Of a stretch of DNA of 64,000 bases, positions 44,169-52,887 are shown in pieces; positions within the stretch are counted from its first letter, which is position 1, and each line of letters opens with the position of its first letter. Under the pieces are notes generated by a model. The model saw only the letters and a program-made list of their open reading frames with translations. It made no database searches and was not told where the DNA came from. Source of the stretch: Aquimarina rhabdastrellae (GTDB lineage Bacteria > Bacteroidota > Bacteroidia > Flavobacteriales > Flavobacteriaceae); assembly GCA_947387485.1 (NCBI GenBank), contig CANDNT010000002.1:372001-436000 (forward strand). The letters are read 5' to 3'. The position numbers and the translations under genes were made by a program.

Positions 44169-45194
44169 ATGAACATGATCGATAAGATTAAAGACTACAT
44201 CGTAGAAGTAGATAATTTTCAAGCAACTTCAAAAGAAGAAGTTGAAGCATTCAGAATTAAATTCCTAGGAAGAAAAGGAATATTAAAAGATTTGTTTGCT
44301 GAGTTTAAAAACGTAGCTAATGACCAAAAGAAAATATTTGGTCAAACAATAAATAGTCTTCAGAAAAAAGTTCAAGAAAAAATTGAAGTATTAAAAGATA
44401 CTTTAGATACTCAAACTGAAGAAAAAGGTATTTATGGAGATTTAAGTCGTCCATCAGAGCCTATTCATTTAGGATCGAGACACCCTATTTCGTTAGTTAA
44501 AAACGAAATTATAGATGTATTTTCTAGAATAGGATTTAATGTGAGTGAAGGGCCAGAGATGGAAGATGATTGGCATAACTTTACTGCTTTGAATTTGCCA
44601 GAATACCACCCGGCAAGAGATATGCAAGATACGTTCTTTATACAAACAGATCCTGATGTGTTGTTACGTACACATACATCATCTGTACAAGTACGTTATA
44701 TGGAAGAGAATAAACCTCCTATTAGAACAATATCTCCTGGAAGAGTTTTTAGAAATGAGGCTATTTCTGCGAGATCACATTGTATTTTTCATCAAGTAGA
44801 AGGATTATATATAGATAAAGATGTTTCATTCGCAGATTTAAAACAAACACTATTGTATTTTACCAAAGAGATGTTTGGTAAGAGTAAAATACGTTTGAGA
44901 CCATCATATTTCCCATTTACAGAACCTAGTGCAGAGGTTGATATTTATTGGGGATTAAAAACAGAAACAGACTATCGTATTACGAAAGGAACAGGATGGT
45001 TAGAGATTATGGGATGTGGTATGGTAGACCCTAATGTATTACGTAATTGTAATATCGATCCAACAACATACTCTGGATTTGCATTTGGTATGGGAATAGA
45101 GCGTATAGCAATGTTATTATATCAAATAGGAGATATACGTATGTTTTATGAAAATGATGTACGTTTCTTAGAACAATTTAAAAGTGCGCTATAA
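44169..45194 (+). CDS. pheS: phenylalanine--tRNA ligase alpha subunit
   Basis: PheS is the catalytic subunit of the class II phenylalanyl-tRNA synthetase that charges tRNA-Phe. The 341-residue protein carries an N-terminal coiled coil ([12 protein letters not shown] to [14 protein letters not shown]) and class II motifs: motif 2 around [22 protein letters not shown], and motif 3 [21 protein letters not shown] 44169 and ATG 44175 are both possible starts. A TAAATTTG box (44145-44152) lies upstream as a probable promoter -7 element. The beta subunit gene is not beside it. Confidence 0.96.
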   Translation: MNMIDKIKDYIVEVDNFQATSKEEVEAFRIKFLGRKGILKDLFAEFKNVANDQKKIFGQTINSLQKKVQEKIEVLKDTLDTQTEEKGIYGDLSRPSEPIHLGSRHPISLVKNEIIDVFSRIGFNVSEGPEMEDDWHNFTALNLPEYHPARDMQDTFFIQTDPDVLLRTHTSSVQVRYMEENKPPIRTISPGRVFRNEAISARSHCIFHQVEGLYIDKDVSFADLKQTLLYFTKEMFGKSKIRLRPSYFPFTEPSAEVDIYWGLKTETDYRITKGTGWLEIMGCGMVDPNVLRNCNIDPTTYSGFAFGMGIERIAMLLYQIGDIRMFYENDVRFLEQFKSAL

Positions 45195-45251
45195 AGCGCA
45201 TTTTTGCTTTTATATAGTAAATACAACAATTTTATTAGCAATTATAACTAG

Positions 45252-45647
45252 ATGAAAAAGGATATAGAAATTCCTGTAGTAGAAGGAGTGTATATGGCTG
45301 TTGTAAATGAATGGAATGAAGAATTCTTGGCTCAAGATTGGACAGCATATTTGATTAATGATACAGCAGAGGTTTTAGAAATGGCTATAGTAGTGACTAG
45401 AGGCTATGATGGAGACAAAAAAACATCGTTATTAAGACATGCTATAGGAGAAATAGCACCTAAATCTGCTGCAAAAGTTGAAATGATACAAGAAGAACTT
45501 CTTGCAATGAATAACGAATTTGCAGTTACGTTCTTTAAATCAGGAAAACTTTATGATAAGAAATATGTGTTTAGAAAAAACACGATAAACGAAAAAGCTT
45601 TTCAAGAGATTCCTACAATGGAACAACGTGGAATTTTGGTTAAATAA
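45252..45647 (+). CDS. conserved hypothetical protein next to pheS
   Basis: This 131-residue protein (MKKDIEIPVVEGVYMAVVNEW, then WTAYLINDTAEVLEMAIVVTRGYDG) is a single beta-rich domain with no signal or membrane segment. Proteins of this type occur beside pheS in Bacteroidota and are sometimes mislabelled as synthetase subunits, but this one has no synthetase motif. It begins 57 bases after pheS and is followed by a terminator, so a shared transcript is plausible. Function unknown. Confidence 0.8.
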   Translation: MKKDIEIPVVEGVYMAVVNEWNEEFLAQDWTAYLINDTAEVLEMAIVVTRGYDGDKKTSLLRHAIGEIAPKSAAKVEMIQEELLAMNNEFAVTFFKSGKLYDKKYVFRKNTINEKAFQEIPTMEQRGILVK

Positions 45648-45670
45648 GTAAACTTTTTTCGATAAGAATA

Positions 45671-45698
45671 AAAAAAGAGGCTCATGAGCCTCTTTTTT
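45671..45698 (+). terminator. terminator after the pheS unit
   Basis: AAAAAGAGGCTCA pairs with TGAGCCTCTTTTTT with almost no loop (a near-perfect palindrome). It serves the pheS unit and, through its A/T flanks, the convergent trpS gene as well. Confidence 0.9.
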
Positions 45699-45716
45699 GT
45701 TTTATATAGTGGAGTA

Positions 45717-46685
45717 TTAATAACCTACTTTTTCTCGTACTCTAGCAAGAACTGTATCTGCTATTGCTTTTGCTTTCTGAGCTCCCACAGCTAGTGCAGC
45801 ATCAATCTCATTAAGATTATCCATATAATAATGATAACGTTCACGTTGTGTAGCAAACTTATCTATTAAAAGCTCATACAAAGCTTGTTTAGCATGACCA
45901 TAACCATAATTACCACCTTCATAATTAGCACGCATTTTGGCTAATTGTTCTGGAGTTGCTATAAGTTTATAAAGGGCAAAAACATTACAAGTATCTGGAT
46001 CTTTAGGATCTTCCATAGGAGTACTATCTGTAGCAATTCCCATGATTTGTTTTCTTAACTTTTTATCTGGTAAAAATAAATTGATGATATTCCCTTTTGA
46101 CTTACTCATCTTGGTACCATCGGTTCCCGGTACATACATCGTTTCTTGTTGAACTTTTGCTTCTGGTAAAACAAATAATTCACCTACTTGAGCATGCATA
46201 CGAGCAGCAACATCACGCGTCATTTCAAGATGTTGTAATTGATCTTTCCCTACAGGAACAACTTCTGCATCATATAATAAAATATCTGCCGCCATAAGCA
46301 TAGGATATGTAAACAATCCAGCGTTTACATCTTCTAGGCGATCTGCTTTATCTTTAAAAGAATGAGCAAGTGTTAATCGTTGATAAGGAAAGAAACAATT
46401 CAAATACCAAGTCAATTCTGTTACTTGAGGAATATCACTTTGTCTGTAAAAAACAGTTTTCTCTATGTCAAGTCCAAAAGCAAGCCAAGTCGCAGCAGTA
46501 GAATAAGTGTTTTCTCTTAAGGTTTTAGCATCTTTAATTTGCGTCAATGAATGCATATCTGCAATAAACAAGAATGACTCATTCTCTGGTTGGTTGGCCA
46601 TTTGGATTGCTGGAATAATAGCTCCAAGCAAGTTTCCTAGGTGAGGAGTTCCTGTACTCTGTACTCCCGTTAGAATTCTAGACAT
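45717..46685 (-). CDS. trpS: tryptophan--tRNA ligase
   Basis: TrpS charges tRNA-Trp with tryptophan. The 322-residue protein, taken from ATG 46685 (MSRILTGVQSTGTPHLGNLLG), shows the class I HxGN motif PHLGN and the KMSKS signature in TKMSKSKGNII. Other family segments are FLFIADMHSLTQI, LAFGLDIEKTVFYRQSDIPQ and VPVGKDQLQHLEMTRDVA. A longer form from 46736 would add 17 residues not typical of the family. It is a single gene divergent from the plsC gene, with about 74 bases between starts. Confidence 0.96.
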   Translation of the reverse strand: MSRILTGVQSTGTPHLGNLLGAIIPAIQMANQPENESFLFIADMHSLTQIKDAKTLRENTYSTAATWLAFGLDIEKTVFYRQSDIPQVTELTWYLNCFFPYQRLTLAHSFKDKADRLEDVNAGLFTYPMLMAADILLYDAEVVPVGKDQLQHLEMTRDVAARMHAQVGELFVLPEAKVQQETMYVPGTDGTKMSKSKGNIINLFLPDKKLRKQIMGIATDSTPMEDPKDPDTCNVFALYKLIATPEQLAKMRANYEGGNYGYGHAKQALYELLIDKFATQRERYHYYMDNLNEIDAALAVGAQKAKAIADTVLARVREKVGY

Positions 46686-46746
46686 AGTTATTTTTTGATT
46701 TTTCACAAAGGTAATTTTTTTGCCCACATAGCTCAAACCAAATGTG

Positions 46747-46754
46747 TATTTTTG
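46747..46754 (+). promoter_or_regulatory. -7 element of the plsC promoter, very close to the start codon
   Basis: TATTTTTG at 46747-46754 matches the TAnnTTTG consensus. Transcription would start at about 46760, the very A of the ATG, so the message may be leaderless. The upstream TTG box is less clear. Confidence 0.5.
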
Positions 46755-46759
46755 AAGAC

Positions 46760-47500
46760 ATGAGAATAATCAGATACTTTTTAATTCTTTTATGGCGGAT
46801 TTGGTTTTATGTGCTTATGGCATTACCGCTCATTGTATTTTTTCCTGTACTCTTAATACTCACGTCAAGCGAACGGTTTTATCCACAGTTTTTTGTGGTT
46901 GCTAGGTATTGGGCAAAGTGGTGTTTATATGGAGCAGGATTCTTTCCCAAAGTAACACATGAAGCTACTATAGATAGAAAACAAAGCTATATGTTTGTGG
47001 CTAATCATACTTCAATGACGGATATTATGTTAATGCTGTATTGTGTTAAAAATCCATTTGTTTTTGTAGGGAAAAAAGAACTTACTAAGATTCCAGTCTT
47101 TGGTTTTTTCTATAAGCGTACATGTATTTTGGTGGATCGAAATAATCAAAAAAGCAGAAAAGAAGTTTTTGATAGTGCACAAGCACGTTTAAATAAAGGA
47201 ACGAGTATCTGTATTTTTCCAGAAGGAGGAGTACCAGATGACGAATCTATCGTATTAGATAGTTTTAAAGACGGAGCCTTTAGATTAGCAATCGATCATC
47301 AAATTCCGATTTTGCCATTAACTTTTATAGATAATAAAAAACGGTTTTCATATACATTCTTTAGCGGTAGTCCAGGAAGGATGAGAGCCTTTGTTCACAA
47401 AGCAGTTGCTACAGAAGGAATATCAATGGAAGATAAACGAACGTTGAGAGAACAGATAAGAACAATTATTTTAAATAAACTTACTTCTTACAAGAAATAA
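46760..47500 (+). CDS. plsC: 1-acyl-sn-glycerol-3-phosphate acyltransferase
   Basis: PlsC adds the second fatty acid to lysophosphatidic acid in the membrane. The 246-residue protein starts at ATG 46760 (MRIIRYFLILLWRIWFYVLM) with a membrane helix and has the acyltransferase box NHTSMTD (His-x4-Asp), KKELTKIPVFGFF, and the FPEGG motif in CIFPEGGVPDD. An earlier ATG at 46742 overlaps the -7 promoter element and is unlikely. Monocistronic, with a hairpin terminator at 47521-47548. Confidence 0.93.
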   Translation: MRIIRYFLILLWRIWFYVLMALPLIVFFPVLLILTSSERFYPQFFVVARYWAKWCLYGAGFFPKVTHEATIDRKQSYMFVANHTSMTDIMLMLYCVKNPFVFVGKKELTKIPVFGFFYKRTCILVDRNNQKSRKEVFDSAQARLNKGTSICIFPEGGVPDDESIVLDSFKDGAFRLAIDHQIPILPLTFIDNKKRFSYTFFSGSPGRMRAFVHKAVATEGISMEDKRTLREQIRTIILNKLTSYKK

Positions 47501-47520
47501 TCGCTAGATATAAAAGAAAC

Positions 47521-47548
47521 AAAGCCGTTCCTCCCCAGAAACGGCTTT
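47521..47548 (+). terminator. terminator after plsC
   Basis: AAAGCCGTT (47521-47529) pairs with AACGGCTTT (47540-47548) around a C-rich loop; only a short T-run follows, so strength is moderate. Confidence 0.75.
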
Positions 47549-47632
47549 TGCTTTCATTGCTTCTATGGTAAAGCAAAGACTAACCTAATCAACTAATATT
47601 AATAATGAATGTTTTAACACTCAATGATCTTA

Positions 47633-49264
47633 CTAAAATTTATAACTAACCCCAGTATAAACACCCAAATAATAAGGTTTAAAGTTTCCAGGATTATCGT
47701 TTAAAGCATTAAATTGATATTTTAAAATAGGTTCTAAGTTTAACCTAAACTTAGACGTTAATTTATAGTTCAACCCAACACCTATATTTCCGCTAAAACT
47801 CACGTTATTTAAATTATTCGCTTCCCCTATTGGTGTGGTAAAATCACCTGCATTAATAGAGACTGTATTATCTTTAAGAAATAAAGTACTTATTCCTCCA
47901 ATCATTTGAACTCCTAATTTTTTGTCAACCAAAGCATAACTAGCTTCAAGAGGAACCTCGATATAAGATATTTCTTGATTTAAAAAACCAAGGTCTTGAA
48001 TAAAATTGGGATCTCTTTGGTCTAGTGTACTTAATGAGTTATTTATTGGTGCAGCAGAAGGCTTAAAATCGCTTACAAGTATGGTTTCAGAGTTAGCATT
48101 ATAGTTAATGCTTGGGATGTTTTTAGCATCTACAGCAGGGCTAAAACCTACATTTTCTGTAGCATAACTCAATTCTACATTATGAACTCCAGAGCGTATG
48201 CTTAAACGTTTATTAATTGTATATGCAATTTGAACCCCATAACTAAGGTTGATACCACCGTTTTTATTGTTGTCAGAAAATTCATCACTAATCGACGAAC
48301 CATTCCCTAAAGAGTTATAATAAACAGGTGCGATATTAGGAGTTACATTCCATTTTTTGCTCTTTTGATCGGTAGTAGCAATAGCTTCTTCGGTTTCTTG
48401 CTCTTGCTCTTTAATGACATCAAAGATGGATTTCTTATTAGCATCAGATGCTTGTTGCTGTATAGAATCAATAGCTATTTTAGAAACCTCACTAGCATTT
48501 GAAGCTATAGCTATAGCAGAAGAGTTTTCTGTAGAAGCATCGATTACAGTATTTTTTATAGAAGAATGAACTTCAGTATCAGTATTGTTTGAGATATTAT
48601 TTTTTGATGTATTAGCTATGGCAGTGTTTTGAGCAATAACAGAAGATTCATTTTTAGTTGTAATAGCAGTAGTATTAAAAGATGAAGTTCTAGAGACGTC
48701 TTTTTGAATCTGATCTTTATTTTGGATTAAAGAAGTATTGTTATCGTTATTATTAAACTTATTTGGTGATGTAGCTACTATTTGAGTCTCTCTAGTTTGA
48801 GTTGTTGTTTTTATATTAGGAGAAGGAACTGATGCTGTAGACGAAGCGTTGATTTTTTTGTGACCAGTCGTGTTATCAACAATAGTAGCTTCTTGAGTAA
48901 GAGTAGTTATCGAATCATATGCTATTTGATTAGGTTCTTTTGTGTTATTGTTTTGTGTAGGAGTAGATACTATGTCATTTTTATTCTTTTCTGTAGTACT
49001 GTCCTCGTTTTGAGTTTCGTCTAAGACGATAGTTGGAGAAGTAGTAGTATTAGAAAAAGGGTTTTGAAAAAGACCAATACTAGCGATGATAGCTATAATG
49101 GCAGCAATACCACCTAAACGCCACCATAGCGGTATAATGATAACACGTTTTTTATCCTTCTTTTTACGATCTTGTATTTTGTTCCATACAGCATCGTTAG
49201 GAGCAACTTCAAAATCTTTAAAGCGCTCTTGAAATATGCGATCTATGTTTTTCTTTTCACTCAT
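47633..49264 (-). CDS. membrane-spanning protein with C-terminal outer-membrane beta-barrel-like domain, partner of the ECF sigma factor
   Basis: From ATG 49264 this is a 543-residue protein: a short N-terminal cytoplasmic region (MSEKKNIDRIFQERFKDFEVAP, a zone typical of anti-sigma-like proteins), one membrane helix (LWWRLGGIAAIIAIIASIGLF at about 41-61), a long Ser/Thr/Asn-rich linker (about 70-290) and a C-terminal domain with beta-barrel character (KWNVTPNIAPVYYN, ISYIEVPLEASYALVDKKL, closing LGVYTGVSYKF). In flavobacteria such proteins follow sigma-70-family genes and probably restrain the sigma factor (inference). A TTG start 12 bases upstream would overlap the sigma gene and is not preferred. 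Confidence 0.8.
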   Translation of the reverse strand: MSEKKNIDRIFQERFKDFEVAPNDAVWNKIQDRKKKDKKRVIIIPLWWRLGGIAAIIAIIASIGLFQNPFSNTTTSPTIVLDETQNEDSTTEKNKNDIVSTPTQNNNTKEPNQIAYDSITTLTQEATIVDNTTGHKKINASSTASVPSPNIKTTTQTRETQIVATSPNKFNNNDNNTSLIQNKDQIQKDVSRTSSFNTTAITTKNESSVIAQNTAIANTSKNNISNNTDTEVHSSIKNTVIDASTENSSAIAIASNASEVSKIAIDSIQQQASDANKKSIFDVIKEQEQETEEAIATTDQKSKKWNVTPNIAPVYYNSLGNGSSISDEFSDNNKNGGINLSYGVQIAYTINKRLSIRSGVHNVELSYATENVGFSPAVDAKNIPSINYNANSETILVSDFKPSAAPINNSLSTLDQRDPNFIQDLGFLNQEISYIEVPLEASYALVDKKLGVQMIGGISTLFLKDNTVSINAGDFTTPIGEANNLNNVSFSGNIGVGLNYKLTSKFRLNLEPILKYQFNALNDNPGNFKPYYLGVYTGVSYKF

Positions 49265-49265
49265 C

Positions 49266-49814
49266 TCATCCTTCAATTTGTTGACAATAATGACTATCGT
49301 CAGTATTCTCTAATTTTTCTTTTAAAATATATCGAGCTCTAGCCAAATTAGATTTAGAAGTGCCTACAGATATGGTTAGCATCTCAGCAATCTCTTTGTG
49401 TGAATATCCGTCCAAAACATATAAATTAAATACCAATCGATAGCGATCGGGTAATTGTTGAATGAGTTGGAGTAGATAATCAAGAGAGAATTGTTCTTCG
49501 TCAATCTCGACCTCGATATCTTCGATCTGATCCTCGTGTACAATTTCAAAAACTTTTTGCTTACGATATTTTTGTAAAGCAGTATTTATTGTAACACGTT
49601 TTAACCAGCCTTCAAATGAACCGTTACCTTTATACTGTGAGATTTTGTCAAAAATTGTAATAAACGAATCCTGCAAGGTATCTTCGGCACTTGCATAATC
49701 ACGAGAATATTTAAGACAAAGAGAAAACAATTTACTACCGTAGAGTTTAAATAATTGTTCCTGTGCCTTAGCATCTTGTTTCTTACATTTTTTTATGAGT
49801 TGTTCTAAACTCAC
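49266..49814 (-). CDS. ECF-type RNA polymerase sigma factor
   Basis: This 182-residue sigma factor starts with GTG directly after an in-frame stop, so no longer form is possible. Region 2 is visible as LFSLCLKYSRDYASAEDTLQDSFITIF with NGSFEGWLKRVTINTAL, and region 4 as LPDRYRLVFNLYVLDGYSHKEIAEMLTISVGTSKSNLARAR, the HTH for -35 recognition. It probably drives its own operon through the ACGCAACC-N15-CATCTAC site upstream. The lipoprotein gene lies 18 bases upstream and the membrane partner overlaps its end. The inducing signal is unknown. Confidence 0.93.
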   Translation of the reverse strand: MSLEQLIKKCKKQDAKAQEQLFKLYGSKLFSLCLKYSRDYASAEDTLQDSFITIFDKISQYKGNGSFEGWLKRVTINTALQKYRKQKVFEIVHEDQIEDIEVEIDEEQFSLDYLLQLIQQLPDRYRLVFNLYVLDGYSHKEIAEMLTISVGTSKSNLARARYILKEKLENTDDSHYCQQIEG

Positions 49815-49832
49815 TCACAGTCATTTTAATAA

Positions 49833-50258
49833 TTAATCATCAAATTCTACGACAGGAACTTCAACAACTAAAAATTGATGTTCACCATCGGTATCTCGTC
49901 CTTGCCAAAATCTAAAAACATAAGAAGAACTATTGCCAGGTAAAAAATTTAAAGCAACTTCAACTTCATTTTCGGGCTCTTCTATATCTTCACATGACCT
50001 ATCTGTAAAAACAGTATTGATAATAGCAACAGTACGTTCGTTATTGACTGGGGTATAGTCAAAACTATTGAAATTATGGCAATTAGTAGGTCTTAAGTAT
50101 TTTATTTTAATAGAATAAACTTCTCCTCTAACAAAGGTGTTAGGGAGCTCTACACTTTGAACGGGTACAGCTTCAAAGAAAAAATTAATACCGTCGTCAT
50201 CTGTACTACAGCTTGCAAAAGTGACAATCATTGCAAGGATCAAAATTATTTTTTTCAT
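49833..50258 (-). CDS. small lipoprotein in the ECF sigma operon
   Basis: From ATG 50258 this is a 141-residue lipoprotein: MKKIILILAMIVTFASC, with a lipobox ending at Cys17. The mature part is acidic and beta-rich (VELPNTFVRGEVYSIKIKYL, TVFTDRSCEDIEEPENEVEVALNFLPG) and contains two more Cys (THCHN-like NCHNF and SCED) that could pair. It is the first gene after the ECF-type promoter and lies 18 bases before the sigma gene, so it may be the envelope sensor or a stress effector (inference). No family name assigned. Confidence 0.82.
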   Translation of the reverse strand: MKKIILILAMIVTFASCSTDDDGINFFFEAVPVQSVELPNTFVRGEVYSIKIKYLRPTNCHNFNSFDYTPVNNERTVAIINTVFTDRSCEDIEEPENEVEVALNFLPGNSSSYVFRFWQGRDTDGEHQFLVVEVPVVEFDD

Positions 50259-50294
50259 GTATTTTAAGAAAAAATTGAGTAATGTGTTTAGTGA

Positions 50295-50324
50295 GTAGAT
50301 GTAGCTAAGAATAAAAGGTTGCGT
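50295..50324 (-). promoter_or_regulatory. ECF-type promoter of the lipoprotein-sigma operon
   Basis: On the minus strand ACGCAACC (50324-50317), 15 bases and CATCTAC (50301-50295) form a -35/-10 pair unlike the housekeeping consensus. The same sequence pair with the same spacing occurs at 51514-51543. It lies 37 bases before the lipoprotein start. Recognition by the sigma factor of the same operon is inferred. Confidence 0.7.
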
Positions 50325-50333
50325 CTTTAAAAC

Positions 50334-50363
50334 AAAAAAATCCCGAGACTTCGGGATTTTTTT
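50334..50363 (-). terminator. terminator of recA
   Basis: ATCCCGA pairs with TCGGGAT around a short GACT-type loop, with A-run and T-run on both sides. It lies between the recA stop and the ECF-type promoter, so it separates the two units. Confidence 0.88.
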
Positions 50364-50385
50364 GTTTTTATCAATAAGAAAAGAA

Positions 50386-51399
50386 TTATTCTTTAGCAAT
50401 TTTGATAGCTTCTTTAATCTTTTCCTCTAGCTCTTCCATAAGTTCTGGATTGTCTAGTAGTAATGATTTAACAGCATCTCTACCTTGTCCTAATTTAGTA
50501 TCTTGATAACTAAACCAAGAACCACTTTTCTTCACAATCTCATAGTCGACACCTATATCTATAATTTCACCAACTTTAGAAACACCTTCACCATACATGA
50601 TATCAAACTCGGCAGTTCTAAATGGTGGAGCAACCTTGTTTTTAACGATTTTCACACGTGTTTTGTTACCCATAACTTCACTACTACTGTTTTTAATTTG
50701 AGTAGAACGACGAATATCTAAACGTACCGAAGAGTAGAATTTTAAGGCATTACCTCCAGTAGTCGTTTCAGGATTACCAAACATTACTCCAATTTTTTCA
50801 CGAAGCTGGTTGATAAAGATTACAGTACAGTTGGTTTTATTAATCGAGCTGGTAAGTTTACGCAAAGCTTGAGACATTAAACGCGCTTGAAGCCCCATTT
50901 TAGAATCTCCCATTTCTCCTTCAATTTCACTTTTTGGAGTCAAAGCAGCTACAGAGTCAATAACGATAATATCAATAGCACCAGAACGAATCAAATTATC
51001 AGCAATTTCAAGAGCTTGCTCACCATTATCTGGTTGAGAAATAATTAAATTCTCGATATCAACATTTAACTTCTCTGCATAAAAACGATCAAAAGCATGC
51101 TCTGCATCAATAAAAGCAGCAATACCACCAGCTTTTTGAGCTTCGGCTATAGCATGTAACGTTAAAGTAGTTTTACCAGAAGATTCAGGACCATAGATTT
51201 CTACAATTCTTCCTCTAGGATATCCACCTACACCTAAGGCTAAATCTAAACCAAGCGAACCAGTAGGAATTGTTTCTACTTCAACAATAGCGCTATCGCC
51301 CATTTTCATCACAGTTCCTTTACCATAAGCTTTATCAAGTTTATCAAGGGTAAGTTGCAGTGCTTTTAATTTTGCACCTTTCTCTTTATCAGTACTCAT
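50386..51399 (-). CDS. recA: recombinase RecA
   Basis: RecA forms filaments on single-stranded DNA and drives strand exchange and the SOS response. The 337-residue protein has the Walker [41 protein letters not shown] (Walker B region), [34 protein letters not shown] and the C-terminal KEAIKIAKE helix. Length matches the family. No LexA gene or SOS box was recognised in the window. It is monocistronic with its own terminator. Confidence 0.97.
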   Translation of the reverse strand: MSTDKEKGAKLKALQLTLDKLDKAYGKGTVMKMGDSAIVEVETIPTGSLGLDLALGVGGYPRGRIVEIYGPESSGKTTLTLHAIAEAQKAGGIAAFIDAEHAFDRFYAEKLNVDIENLIISQPDNGEQALEIADNLIRSGAIDIIVIDSVAALTPKSEIEGEMGDSKMGLQARLMSQALRKLTSSINKTNCTVIFINQLREKIGVMFGNPETTTGGNALKFYSSVRLDIRRSTQIKNSSSEVMGNKTRVKIVKNKVAPPFRTAEFDIMYGEGVSKVGEIIDIGVDYEIVKKSGSWFSYQDTKLGQGRDAVKSLLLDNPELMEELEEKIKEAIKIAKE

Positions 51400-51513
51400 G
51401 CGTTGCTCTTTCTTTTTTATTAATGATTTGCGCTAAAATACTACAACTTTTTGGGCATACCAATTTAAATATAGCTGCTGTTTAAAAAAGTTTTCGATTT
51501 TTTTCACTCGATC

Positions 51514-51543
51514 ACGCAACCTTTTAAAAAGATATGCATCTAC
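51514..51543 (+). promoter_or_regulatory. second copy of the ECF-type promoter
   Basis: ACGCAACC (51514-51521), 15 bases and CATCTAC (51537-51543) repeat the element upstream of the lipoprotein-sigma operon with identical spacing; the first four spacer bases (TTTT) also agree. Transcription would begin near 51550, some 40 bases before the 28-codon peptide gene. Confidence 0.68.
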
Positions 51544-51591
51544 AAAGTGAAAAAGCAAATATTGAACAAATTAAGCAGTAAGGAGGGGAAG

Positions 51592-51678
51592 ATGAAATTT
51601 CTTAAAAGAGTGATCTTAAACGATTGTTGTGGAATTACAACAGTTACTATAAGACGCTGTATTTTTGATGGCGGTTAG
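51592..51678 (+). CDS. 28-residue small protein of a putative ECF regulon
   Basis: The ATG at 51592 is preceded five bases away by AAGGAGGGG, an unusually strong Shine-Dalgarno sequence for this genome. The peptide starts MKFLKRVILNDCCGITTVT and ends IRRCIFDGG; it is basic, with three Cys (CC at 12-13 and C23). The unit is bounded by the ECF-type promoter at 51514-51543 and a terminator at 51735-51768, so it is monocistronic. The stop lies at the left arm of an inverted repeat. It may be a stress-induced small protein or a leader peptide; no family is recognised. Confidence 0.55.
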   Translation: MKFLKRVILNDCCGITTVTIRRCIFDGG

Positions 51679-51731
51679 CTTCGTTACTATAAATAAAAGA
51701 TTTAAAAATTTTTTTAGTAACGAATTAACCG
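51672..51731 (+). repeat. inverted repeat following the small peptide gene
   Basis: CGGTTAGCTTCGTTACT (51672-51687) pairs with AGTAACGAATTAACCG (51716-51731) with small bulges around an AT-rich 28-base loop. It stands just before the terminator hairpin, overlapping the end of the peptide frame, and could be an mRNA stability or regulatory stem. Confidence 0.6.
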
Positions 51732-51734
51732 AAG

Positions 51735-51768
51735 AAATGCCTTGAAGTGGTTTTCAAGGCATTTTTTT
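51735..51768 (+). terminator. terminator of the small-peptide unit
   Basis: AAATGCCTTGAA pairs with TTCAAGGCATTT around GTGGTT, followed by a T-run reaching 51768. It ends the peptide transcript and lies before the trhO promoter. Confidence 0.9.
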
Positions 51769-51784
51769 ATGTAATTACTATTTG

Positions 51785-51792
51785 TATTTTTG
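51785..51792 (+). promoter_or_regulatory. -7 element of the trhO promoter
   Basis: TATTTTTG at 51785-51792 matches TAnnTTTG. Transcription would start near 51797, leaving a leader of about 60 bases before the trhO ATG. It shows trhO is not co-transcribed with the preceding peptide gene. Confidence 0.6.
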
Positions 51793-51855
51793 CACCAAAT
51801 ATCACCTAGAGTGATTAAACATATATTTCTTTTAACATAAAAACATTAGTATAGC

Positions 51856-52887
51856 ATGCAACTGTACAATAAATTAAGTGCAAAAGAAAGAGCAGAGCTA
51901 ATCGATCAAGCAGGAGAAGATCGTATTACTATCTCTTTCTACCAATATGCAAATATTGGAAATCCAGAAGTCTTTAGAAATCATTTGTTCCTTAATTGGG
52001 ATAAATTAGATGTTTTAGGTCGAATTTATGTGGCCAAAGAAGGGATCAATGCACAGTTATCTGTTCCCGCTCCTAACTTTAATGCATTTAAAGAACACCT
52101 TGATAGTGTGTCTTTTCTTAACGGAATACGTTTAAATATTGCAAGAGAGCAGGATACAAAATCATTTTTGAAGTTAAAGGTTAAAGTAAGAGATAAGATT
52201 CTTGCAGATGGATTAAATGATGAAACTTTTGATGTTACCAATAAAGGAAAACATTTAAAAGCAAAAGAATTTAATGATATTATAGCAGACCCTAATACAG
52301 TATTAGTGGATATGCGTAATCATTATGAAAGTGAAATAGGACATTTTGAAGGAGCAATTACTCCAGATGTAGATACCTTTAGGGATTCTTTGGATATTAT
52401 AGAAGAGGATCTAAAAGAGCACAAAGAGGATAAAAATCTTGTGATGTATTGTACAGGAGGGATTAGATGCGAAAAAGCAAGTGCATATTATAAGCATAAA
52501 GGATTTAAAAATGTTTTTCAATTAGAAGGAGGAATCATTGAATATGCTAGACAAGTTGAATCAGAAGGATTAGAAAACAAATTCAAAGGAAAGAATTTTG
52601 TTTTTGATCATAGAAGAGCAGAGCAAATTTCTAATGAGGTTATTTCTAATTGCCACCAATGTGGAAAACCATGTGACACGCATGTAAATTGTGCAAATGA
52701 AGCTTGCCATTTACTTTTTATTCAATGCGAAGAATGTGCAACAACAATGGATACATGTTGCTCAGACGAATGTAAAGACATTATTAAATTACCATATGAA
52801 GAGCAAAAAGCTTTAAGAAAAGGGAAATTTAATAGCAATAAAATCTTTAAAAAAGGACGTTCAGAAGTATTGAAATTCAAGAAGTAA
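51856..52887 (+). CDS. trhO: tRNA uridine(34) hydroxylase (rhodanese-like)
   Basis: TrhO (YceA) makes 5-hydroxyuridine at the wobble position of tRNA. The 343-residue protein has the N-terminal domain (YQYANIGNPEVFRNHLFLNW, YVAKEGINAQLS) and a rhodanese domain with the active-site Cys in MYCTGGIRCEKASAY, preceded by LVDMRNHYESEIGHFEGA. The C-terminal Cys-rich part (CHQCGKPCDTHVNCANEACHLLFIQCEEC) is typical of the longer family form and may bind zinc. It has its own TAnnTTTG promoter. No signal peptide. Confidence 0.93.
   Translation: MQLYNKLSAKERAELIDQAGEDRITISFYQYANIGNPEVFRNHLFLNWDKLDVLGRIYVAKEGINAQLSVPAPNFNAFKEHLDSVSFLNGIRLNIAREQDTKSFLKLKVKVRDKILADGLNDETFDVTNKGKHLKAKEFNDIIADPNTVLVDMRNHYESEIGHFEGAITPDVDTFRDSLDIIEEDLKEHKEDKNLVMYCTGGIRCEKASAYYKHKGFKNVFQLEGGIIEYARQVESEGLENKFKGKNFVFDHRRAEQISNEVISNCHQCGKPCDTHVNCANEACHLLFIQCEECATTMDTCCSDECKDIIKLPYEEQKALRKGKFNSNKIFKKGRSEVLKFKK

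Noticed and set aside
50259..50399. N-terminal extension of the lipoprotein in the sigma operon
   Set aside because: It would run through the recA terminator and the ECF-type promoter; ATG 50258 gives a clean lipobox.
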